Source: a virus
Direction: 5' to 3' (one strand)
Length of the DNA: 53,215 nucleotides
IMG/VR virus record: IMGVR_UViG_3300042924_001821
Location: 1 to 53,215 of that record
The translations under genes were made by a program, and so were the position numbers. The notes under the pieces were generated by a model, which searched no databases, was not told the DNA's origin, and saw only the letters and a list, made by a program, of their open reading frames with translations. This document shows positions 46,938 to 53,215 of this stretch, piece after piece. How positions within the stretch are numbered: the first letter of the stretch is position 1; every line of letters begins with the position of its first letter.

Positions 46938-48791
46938 TTACCAATCTCCATTATCATCTGATGAGTAAGCGTCGTCATCAGAGAATGATTCAACTGGCTT
47001 TTCATCTCGCGCCCAAAATCGGTTAGTTGGAACTGGTTTATCGTTTCCGATAAAAACGAGTCCATTACGCCGCGCCATTTCGAGGCAGTAAAGATAACTA
47101 TCTGCCAAGTCGGGTGAGAACCCAGTCCTACCCTTGAAGTCATCTTTGGTTTCTACGGAAATCTTCTTGGACTTAATGGTGTATCGGCGCAGGCAAAGTT
47201 CCCTCGACAAATCAGATGATGGTGCAACGCCGAATAGAACTCGACTCTTGAATCCATGATAGGCCGAATACCAATACTCAGATACAAGCCTATCATAAAC
47301 ATCCTTACACGGGCGTTTATCTACCTCTGCTGCGATTCGATCGGTAGGTTTACCCATAGATGAGATAAGAGCGATTGCCGCGCCGCCAGCGTCAAAGCGT
47401 AGCCACTCACGAATGATAGCTTGTCCAACTCGACCACCATCACCGGACACGTCCATACCAAACTTGGATGGTTGAACTCCAGCAGTTCTACAGAACCCAA
47501 CAACTTCAGTAGCCAACTGAATTTCAAACTCGGCAGCGGCGTTAGCGGATAACTGGATAATCTTCTGATCTTCCAACCACATCACACGATTACGAGTCCC
47601 GCGCACATATCCTAACTTAGCGATAGTCAGAACGCATCGGTCACCGCCAACTGTAAACGCAGTATCGAATCCAGCAACCTTGGTAAATCCTTCTGAATCC
47701 CAAAGTGGCTCTTCGTTCGTATCAGCATTACGGATCAAGTCGGCAGTAAGAATAGTCTGAGCAAATCCCGACTTCGGCCACCAACCAATCGCGTTACGAA
47801 CATAGTCGATAGCATTCTCATCTCCGTAACACTGCTTGAGCATGATCTCTTGTTTCTTGCGATCCATCAAGAAAGGGAATGGAGAAGGTTCATTGGCAGG
47901 CGCAGCGAAGTTAGGGCTACGCATACCATTGTAGAACAAGCAAACGCCAGTCTCAGTCTCCCACTTATCCATATCTGGATTCACTGCATCAAAGTTAGAA
48001 GCACCTTTAGGCATTGCCCAACGAGTGTGAGGATTGTCACCAGCAGATGGGTTTCCGATACCGATAAATGTCACATCGTTGTTAGCGGATAAGTTGACCT
48101 TGGCAGTAATCGCGCCCAACTCCATTTCTGGCAACTCATCAAGTGCCAATCTAATACGATCATTCTTACGACCACGGGTGGTATCAATAGCCTTCTGACC
48201 CTCATTACCAGATTGGAACGCGAGAGCTTTTATCGCATTACGATAATCTTTATCCTCATCGTTAGACGCGCCACCCCAAACAATCATGTGGCGATAGTCG
48301 ATGAGCTTGCCAAACTGAACGCGAGCAGACTTCCATAACTTGGAGATGATACCCCAAATACGATCCTCGGACGCGCCCAATGTAGTAGTAGCCACCCAAG
48401 ATGAAGTGCAATGCGGTGCAGCGCACCAATCAAGATAGACCCATAATCCAACTGGAAAGGATTTACCCATCGAGGCAGCTCCGGCCAAACAAATGTCTTG
48501 ATTATTACAAAGTTCTTCAAGCGTCCTTAACAACTGGGTATTGGTGTAACCACGATTAACGATAGAAACTTCAGTCGGCCATTGGAGTTTGACGGCATTA
48601 ATGAAGTGTTCGTGTGGTGAGAGTAATTTAAAATCTGACAGATTTATATTTTGTTTGGTGCAATAGTCTTTTCCATACTCGCCTCGGCTTATAGCGTAGC
48701 AGTATAACTCAATACCAAGATCATCCATGTTTTCTGGGAATTGAATTCCGTAACGACGAATACCTTTGTTTGAAGAAAAAACTCTTGACAT
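46938..48791 (-). CDS. terL: Large terminase subunit (617 aa)
   Basis: The start at 48791 (MSRVFSSNKGIRRYGIQFPENMDDLG) is chosen; the longer ORF to 49097 would run through the rightward neighbour. ATPase: Walker A GAASMGKSF (104-112), Walker B LALDE (215-219), coupling motif VTFIGIGNP (240-248). Nuclease: VAGFDTAF with D376, FGMDVSGDGG with D447, DLADSYLY (561-568). Packages DNA into proheads and cuts concatemers. It runs opposite to the portal operon it faces. A perfect palindrome lies at 47038. Confidence 0.9.
   Translation of the reverse strand: MSRVFSSNKGIRRYGIQFPENMDDLGIELYCYAISRGEYGKDYCTKQNINLSDFKLLSPHEHFINAVKLQWPTEVSIVNRGYTNTQLLRTLEELCNNQDICLAGAASMGKSFPVGLWVYLDWCAAPHCTSSWVATTTLGASEDRIWGIISKLWKSARVQFGKLIDYRHMIVWGGASNDEDKDYRNAIKALAFQSGNEGQKAIDTTRGRKNDRIRLALDELPEMELGAITAKVNLSANNDVTFIGIGNPSAGDNPHTRWAMPKGASNFDAVNPDMDKWETETGVCLFYNGMRSPNFAAPANEPSPFPFLMDRKKQEIMLKQCYGDENAIDYVRNAIGWWPKSGFAQTILTADLIRNADTNEEPLWDSEGFTKVAGFDTAFTVGGDRCVLTIAKLGYVRGTRNRVMWLEDQKIIQLSANAAAEFEIQLATEVVGFCRTAGVQPSKFGMDVSGDGGRVGQAIIREWLRFDAGGAAIALISSMGKPTDRIAAEVDKRPCKDVYDRLVSEYWYSAYHGFKSRVLFGVAPSSDLSRELCLRRYTIKSKKISVETKDDFKGRTGFSPDLADSYLYCLEMARRNGLVFIGNDKPVPTNRFWARDEKPVESFSDDDAYSSDDNGDW
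47038..47053 (-). promoter_or_regulatory. Dispersed palindrome, intragenic, perfect (centre GAAA on - strand)
   Basis: On the coding strand TTATCGGAAACGATAA, encoding FIGNDK near the C-terminus of terL. Confidence 0.6.
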
Positions 48792-48812
48792 ATCAATAAG
48801 AAAATATATTTT
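48785..48812 (+). promoter_or_regulatory. Rightward promoter candidate for the late (head) operon
   Basis: TTGACA (48785-48790), 16 bp, TATTTT (48807-48812). The -35 overlaps the terL start codon on the other strand. Start would be near 48819, just before the ATG at 48828, and the transcript would cover portal, scaffold, capsid and, if circular, the virion genes at the left end. Confidence 0.55.
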
Positions 48813-48827
48813 CCGACGAAAGGCAAG

Positions 48828-49205
48828 ATGAAACTGAAAAACAAAAACCTCGCACCAGTCGGCGGTTGGTATTGGCGTTATGAGATCAAGCGCGATAAAC
48901 TCACGTTTCCAGCGATTGTTTACGGAAGCACATGGAGCGGGTTGATGCAGAACATCCAGAAAGACTATCGCTCCAACGGGGTTGAACTTCCTGCTAACAT
49001 TGAGCAGATGGTCGAAGATCAAATCTGCCAGCGTCAACCAAGTGAACGTTGTTGGTATAGCGATGGACTTGGAGATAAGATTGCACAGGTTATTCACACA
49101 GTAGCCAAGACTACTGACAAAGTTTTAGGAACTAAACTTGAGCATAAAGCTCGCGGATGTAGTTCGTGTAACAAACGAAGAAATGCCTTGAATTCATTAG
49201 CGTAA
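48828..49205 (+). CDS. Small protein with C-terminal Cys pair, before the portal gene (125 aa)
   Basis: Encodes MKLKNKNLAPVGGWYWRYEIKRDKLTFPAIVYGSTWSGLMQNIQKDYRSNGVELP ... HKARGCSSCNKRRNALN. The GCSSCNKRRNALN ending is a recurrent pattern in small proteins encoded next to phage portal genes. AAAGG upstream may serve as ribosome-binding site. Function unknown. Confidence 0.6.
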   Translation: MKLKNKNLAPVGGWYWRYEIKRDKLTFPAIVYGSTWSGLMQNIQKDYRSNGVELPANIEQMVEDQICQRQPSERCWYSDGLGDKIAQVIHTVAKTTDKVLGTKLEHKARGCSSCNKRRNALNSLA

Positions 49206-49212
49206 AAGATAA
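49197..49212 (+). promoter_or_regulatory. Degenerate palindrome before the portal gene
   Basis: TTAGCGTAAAAGATAA, two bases off the consensus, 12 nt before the ATG at 49225. Same placement as the perfect copies before other virion genes; possibly a decayed copy. Confidence 0.35.
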
Positions 49213-49224
49213 AAGTAAAATTCT

Positions 49225-51732
49225 ATGCTCTCAATCGGCTCCGACAACTTTTCCCTTGCAGTTTTAGATCAAGACGGCAAGCCACCCGAAACACGAATTT
49301 CTAACGCCTCGCACGCCTGGAACATCGCAAATCATCTTCGTCTTGCTAATATAGGTCGAGAGAACAAGCGTTTACGAATTTTTAAAGCGTATAAATCTTT
49401 TCCTCCAACTGGTTATAGCAAGCTCGCAGAAAAACGTCTTCCTTGGCAGTCTGATGTGAACTACGGACAACTTGCATTTATCGTTGATAACCAGAAGTCC
49501 AGTTACTACGATGTCATTACGGAACGGCAGGCTTGCTGCACGATCAAGACAAAGTATGGAAACGAAAAAGAACGGCTCGTTAACTCCGAAAACATTTCCA
49601 TCGCATTTGACCAAGCAATCCGCGAATGGCCCGGATACCTCTACAACACAGAGCAAGACCTTGAGGAAATGTTGCTGTATGGAAAAGGAATCGGAATGTG
49701 GGATTCACCTATGGGATGGATGCCAGAACACGTCTTTCTCTCCGACCTTCTCTTTCCAGACGACATTAGGATCGACTTCTGCAACCTTGAGGAGTTTGTT
49801 CGCCGTGTCCGTTTGACACCATACGAACTCTACAAGAAGATTGAGAATCGTGCAGCGGCAGAAGCAATGGGCTGGAATGTGGACGCAGCAATTGATGCGA
49901 TCCGATTCCACCGCGCATTCAGCAATCACCGCAAGACCCGCGAAGACTTCTTCCGCACGATCAGCGAGGCAGGATTCAACTGGTCATTGTCTGTAAACCA
50001 AAAGATTGACCTCTACGAAGTATACTGGAGGGAGTTCGACGGAAAGATCAGCAAGGCGATTATCCTCCAAGACTACCAGCCAATCTCCGACTACATCAAC
50101 TCCAACATCAAAGGAGCAGGCAAGATCAGTGAAGATGACATCAGAACCCAGCACGGGTTTATGATGCTCAAGGTAGGACTATTCAACTCATGGGATGAGA
50201 TCATGTATATGCTCACCGATTCGGTGGGAAGCGGACTCTTTCAAGACATCAAGAGCCAAGCGGAATCGGCGTTCGTCGCCTGCCGTCAGTATGACTTCAC
50301 AATGAACTCGCTGGTAGATGCGGTGCGACTCAACTCCATGCTGATGATTGAGGGACAAGGCCCAGATGCAACCAAGATGCTGAAGCAGATGGAATGGCTA
50401 CCAATTAGCGTGATGCCAGATGGTGCTAAGTTCATTCAGAACCGCTTCCAACTTCCAGTAGCAGAGAGTATGAGCTTCATGCAATTCTTCATGGGAGATA
50501 TGTATCGCGGCATGGGGCAGTATCGAATTAATGCTCCTACCGCTGGAGGAAAGCAACGCACCAAAGGCGAAGCGGAACTTGATGCCGCTGAATCAGCCAA
50601 ATTGTCTGGAACTCAAATCCGTCGATTCAATGAGTGTCAAACGCTTTACTTCAAGCAACTCTACAAACGATTTGTAAACTCCAAATCCAGCGATGATGGA
50701 TATGATTATGTTAAGAAGTTCTATGAAATCTTGGATGAACTTGGAACGCCAAGGGAAGCCGCGCAATGGAAAAATATTACCAGTATCCGTTCTAATCTTA
50801 TCAATGGAGCGGGAAGCCCATCGTTCAAGCTAATTACGGCAGAGAAGTTGCTGAACATCACGGCAATCACTCCAGCCAACGAGGGGCAAGAGAACGCAGT
50901 TAAGGATGCAATCGCGGCACTCTCTGGACGAGACAACGTAGCTCGCTACCGGAATACTAAGGTCAGCAAGATTGATGATACCGCTCGTATCATCGGATTT
51001 GAAAATGCTGGTATGACTGATGCGTTCGTCAATCCTGCAAACTTCCCTGTGCTACCAACTGATCCGCACATCGAACACGCGCAAGGTCACTTCCAAGATT
51101 TGGTCATGCAGTTGCAGATGAATATGCAGTCTGTGCAGCAAGGCCAACCAGAGTTTGCTGAAATCTCGAAAGCGGTTCGTGCAATCAAATTCAAGGGTGG
51201 TCACATCATGGCGCACGTTGAGTATATCAGCAAAGACCAATCCAAGCAGGACTTCTTGAAACAATTCATGCAGGGAATGAACGAGGCTCAGAAGATGGCC
51301 GACGAACTTCAGCAAGTTTACGTCCAGATGGCAGAAGCCGAAGCTCAGAAATCTGGTCAACCAAACTCCGAGGAAGACATCAAACTTCAATACCTCGCCG
51401 CTAAGTCTGGCATCGAAATCGACACCAAGAAGAAACTCGCCGACATCTCAATTGGAAAGGCTTCTATCAGTCACGCTCAACGCACAGAACAACGCAAGGA
51501 ACAGGGTATCACTCAACTTGCGCTTCAGAAGGCTAAGGCTCGTGCTGAGATTCAGAAGGAGAAAGCCAAGCAAGCAACAATGAAAGGCAAGCAGTCTCCA
51601 GAGATGGAAGAGCCAGAAATGGAAGAAGAGGAGCCAGAGGAAATGGAGACTGAAACCGAAGAGGTTGAGACTCCAGAAGGAACCGAAGAAGTTGAGATGG
51701 AGAATAATATCACACCAATGACACCACAATGA
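49225..51732 (+). CDS. Portal protein (835 aa)
   Basis: A long portal of podovirus type: N-terminal helical domain (SHAWNIANHLRLANIGRENKRLRIFKAYKSFPP), central region with PWQSDVNYGQLAFIVDNQKSSYYD and LEEMLLYGKGIGMWDSPMGWMPEHVFLSDLLFPDD, wing/stem helices (FRLNSMLMIEGQGPDATKML, SMSFMQFFMGDMYRGMGQYRINAPTAGGKQRTKGEAE), and a long C-terminal coil rich in Gln/Lys ending in an acidic EEEEPEEMETETEEVE tail. It forms the dodecameric ring through which DNA enters. It overlaps the next gene by 4 nt. Confidence 0.85.
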   Translation: MLSIGSDNFSLAVLDQDGKPPETRISNASHAWNIANHLRLANIGRENKRLRIFKAYKSFPPTGYSKLAEKRLPWQSDVNYGQLAFIVDNQKSSYYDVITERQACCTIKTKYGNEKERLVNSENISIAFDQAIREWPGYLYNTEQDLEEMLLYGKGIGMWDSPMGWMPEHVFLSDLLFPDDIRIDFCNLEEFVRRVRLTPYELYKKIENRAAAEAMGWNVDAAIDAIRFHRAFSNHRKTREDFFRTISEAGFNWSLSVNQKIDLYEVYWREFDGKISKAIILQDYQPISDYINSNIKGAGKISEDDIRTQHGFMMLKVGLFNSWDEIMYMLTDSVGSGLFQDIKSQAESAFVACRQYDFTMNSLVDAVRLNSMLMIEGQGPDATKMLKQMEWLPISVMPDGAKFIQNRFQLPVAESMSFMQFFMGDMYRGMGQYRINAPTAGGKQRTKGEAELDAAESAKLSGTQIRRFNECQTLYFKQLYKRFVNSKSSDDGYDYVKKFYEILDELGTPREAAQWKNITSIRSNLINGAGSPSFKLITAEKLLNITAITPANEGQENAVKDAIAALSGRDNVARYRNTKVSKIDDTARIIGFENAGMTDAFVNPANFPVLPTDPHIEHAQGHFQDLVMQLQMNMQSVQQGQPEFAEISKAVRAIKFKGGHIMAHVEYISKDQSKQDFLKQFMQGMNEAQKMADELQQVYVQMAEAEAQKSGQPNSEEDIKLQYLAAKSGIEIDTKKKLADISIGKASISHAQRTEQRKEQGITQLALQKAKARAEIQKEKAKQATMKGKQSPEMEEPEMEEEEPEEMETETEEVETPEGTEEVEMENNITPMTPQ

Positions 51733-51974
51733 CAACCGAAAAAATAAAATCCCTATGCGCGGCAATAACCTCACACGAAGACTGGAACAAACTACAGGCG
51801 TATTTACTACTTAATGTAAACCCACCAGAAGGAGTAACCACACTTATCCATGCAATCAAAACTATTGATGCTATTGGAACGGAAGAGCAAGGAGCATTCA
51901 AAAAAACAAAAGCTACTGCAAAGCATAAAGAGCCTGCGGATAGCGCGGTTGATCCAGACCTCGACGAAATCTAA
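51729..51974 (+). CDS. Small helical protein between portal and scaffold (81 aa)
   Basis: Encodes MTTEKIKSLCAAITSHEDWNKLQAYLLLNVNPPEGVTTLIHAIKTIDAIGTEEQGAFKKTKATAKHKEPADSAVDPDLDEI. Helical start then a charged tail. ATGA overlap with the portal; TAA-TTT-ATG junction to the scaffold. Perhaps a prohead helper. Confidence 0.5.
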   Translation: MTTEKIKSLCAAITSHEDWNKLQAYLLLNVNPPEGVTTLIHAIKTIDAIGTEEQGAFKKTKATAKHKEPADSAVDPDLDEI

Positions 51975-51977
51975 TTT

Positions 51978-53215
51978 ATGGCAGACACAAACGACACAGC
52001 AGACGTAATCGCGGAACTGAAATCTAAACCTCAAGTCCCGATTAAAGGTAACACATCTGACTTCCTCAAGAAGTTCAGCAAACAACAAGCCGACGAAGGC
52101 AAGCCAAGCGCAACGAATGTTGGCGACCCTAACCTTGGAATACCTAAATACAATGAAGAAGAACCACAAGAAGAACCAACAGGAGTTACCGAAGCTGAAA
52201 TCACGTCTGACCGGACGGGGAAGAAAAAAGGATTCGTTGAGCGGCAAATCGAAGAGAACCGCAAGCTCAAAGAAGAACTTGAGAAATACAAGAAAGATGA
52301 AATCCCCAAGTTTGAAACAAAAATCCAAGAACTTGAACGACTGGTATCCGAGTCAAAATCGACGGCAGAAACCAACCACTACCAAGATCAACTCAACAAA
52401 GCCAATCAAGAGAAGTTGGAGGTTGAGCAACAACTATCAGAGCAGATCAAGGAACTCCGAAGCAAACTCGATTTTCACGACATTACGAGTAATCCTGACT
52501 TCAAAAAGAATTACCTCGATCCTATCAAGAATACCTACGATACTGCGAGACAGTTGCTATCGAATGATCCAACGCTTCTTTCAACATTCTCCCGTGCTGT
52601 CAATGCAAACGCCTCCATCTTCAATGCGGCATCCGAAGAGGATCGTCGAGCGGCGGAAGCCGACCGCGACCAAGCGTTCGAGGAAATCACGAACTCGCTT
52701 TCGCAATTCAAGCAGTATCAATTCGCAGAGCAAGTCAACAGCTTCATCAAAGCAACTCAAAACCACCATTCAGCCCTCGTCAACTTTGAGGAAACCAAGC
52801 AGAACATCCTTCAAACAGCAAAACAACGGGAGCAAGAAGGTAGGAATAAGTATCTGAATCAGTGGCGCGAAAGCTACAAGAACACACAGCAGGAGATCGA
52901 CAACGCTACGGCAATCCCAGATACCCTTGCTGACTACATGAAGGAAAAGGGAATCAAGTTTGACTTGTCGCGTGACGAGGCTATCGCGCTTGCTGCGACT
53001 CAGCAGAGCAACGAACAAGCATCGGTGGAAGACATGAATCGGTTGATCCACCAAGGCCGTGCATACCAAAAGATGCAGGCTCAACTGAAGGCATTGCATG
53101 AAATGGTAAAAGAGAAAGATGAGTATATCGCGCAACTGAAAGGTTCGTCGCGCATCACATCTTCGCCAAGTGCATCGGATTCCCAGAAACCAAGAATGAG
53201 TATTGCTGAAGGGCT
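51978..53215 (+). CDS. Scaffold-like prohead protein, N-terminal 412 residues (3' end outside window)
   Basis: Open from the ATG at 51978 to the window end. N-terminal disordered segment (MADTNDTADVIAELKSKPQVPIKGNTSDFLKKFSKQQADEGKPS), charged coiled coil at about 85-165 (RQIEENRKLKEELEKYKKDEIP, QIKELRSKLDF), further helices to about 400. No catalytic motif. Position directly after the portal and the composition (Glu/Lys/Gln-rich, no Cys) are those of phage scaffolding proteins, which guide capsid assembly and are removed. The next gene should be the capsid gene whose end opens this window. An ORF at 52117 in another frame is a shadow. Confidence 0.65.
   Translation, partial: MADTNDTADVIAELKSKPQVPIKGNTSDFLKKFSKQQADEGKPSATNVGDPNLGIPKYNEEEPQEEPTGVTEAEITSDRTGKKKGFVERQIEENRKLKEELEKYKKDEIPKFETKIQELERLVSESKSTAETNHYQDQLNKANQEKLEVEQQLSEQIKELRSKLDFHDITSNPDFKKNYLDPIKNTYDTARQLLSNDPTLLSTFSRAVNANASIFNAASEEDRRAAEADRDQAFEEITNSLSQFKQYQFAEQVNSFIKATQNHHSALVNFEETKQNILQTAKQREQEGRNKYLNQWRESYKNTQQEIDNATAIPDTLADYMKEKGIKFDLSRDEAIALAATQQSNEQASVEDMNRLIHQGRAYQKMQAQLKALHEMVKEKDEYIAQLKGSSRITSSPSASDSQKPRMSIAEG

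Noticed and set aside
48792-49097. N-terminal extension of terL to 49097
   Set aside because: It would overlap the rightward 48828 gene entirely, and the MSRVF start at 48791 gives the expected terminase N-terminus.
52117-52857. A 246-residue ORF in another frame at the right end
   Set aside because: Rich in Ser, Arg and Lys without structure, and overlapped by the long scaffold-like frame, which has coherent coiled coils.
1-53215. Integrase or excision module expected if the palindromes were immunity operators
   Set aside because: No tyrosine or serine recombinase motif was seen on either strand, so lysogeny is not claimed.

Overview
This window reads as most of the genome of a tailed dsDNA bacteriophage (Caudoviricetes). 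It is short-tailed (podovirus-like) by inference: there is a portal, a scaffold-like protein, a capsid protein, a large terminase and three consecutive ejection/internal-virion-type proteins, but no tape-measure, tail-tube or sheath gene. No integrase, DNA polymerase, RNA polymerase or tRNA gene was seen. The host is unknown. A small LTGC-lipobox lipoprotein in the lysis cassette suggests a host with an outer membrane. Several promoters look like ordinary sigma70 sites (TTGACA, 16-17 bp, TA-rich -10), while most genes lack a clear Shine-Dalgarno. The window opens inside the capsid gene and closes inside the scaffold-like gene that should precede it, so the molecule is probably circular or circularly permuted, with only a small piece missing.

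Layout. 1-7235 (rightward): end of the capsid gene, a probable decoration protein, small virion ORFs, two collagen-like fibre genes and a lysis cassette (two small membrane proteins, a lipoprotein and a lytic enzyme) interrupted by an antisense HNH gene. 7270-15443: an array of fibre/receptor-binding genes built from Gly-Ala-Thr collagen repeats and interchangeable tips. 15465-25639: connector-type protein, cupin-like protein and three ejection proteins, the last 1967 residues long, closed by a terminator at 25711-25741. 25792-30311 (rightward): Cas4/RecB-like nuclease, SSB-like protein, ParB-like protein and small coiled-coil genes, closed by a bidirectional terminator at 30329-30370. 30375-36754 (leftward): SF2 helicase and many small accessory genes, with a rightward terS candidate at 33683 embedded among them. 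36755-37614 is non-coding and rich in palindromes. 37615-45381 (leftward): nucleotide and sugar enzymes, Lys-rich mini-proteins, a Holliday-junction-resolvase-like nuclease, a DnaB-like helicase and a winged-helix initiator. 45512-46896: a divergent control region with an XRE regulator and HNH gene. 46938-48791 (leftward): terL. 48828 to the end (rightward): small gene, portal, scaffold.

Two non-coding signals stand out. (1) A 16-bp palindrome TTATCG-NNNN-CGATAA occurs ten times with perfect arms and six times with one mismatch across the window. The centre is usually KAAM and usually reads in the direction of transcription. Four copies end 5-6 nt before virion-gene start codons. (2) Five tandem 23-bp iterons lie inside the initiator gene just upstream of the helicase gene, in a lambda O/P-like arrangement; 23 is not a multiple of three, so the repeats are constrained as DNA. 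Other signals are a TGTGGAGGG cluster around the terS candidate, a promoter-terminator pair that could make a roughly 75-nt RNA, and G-poor leaders on accessory genes.
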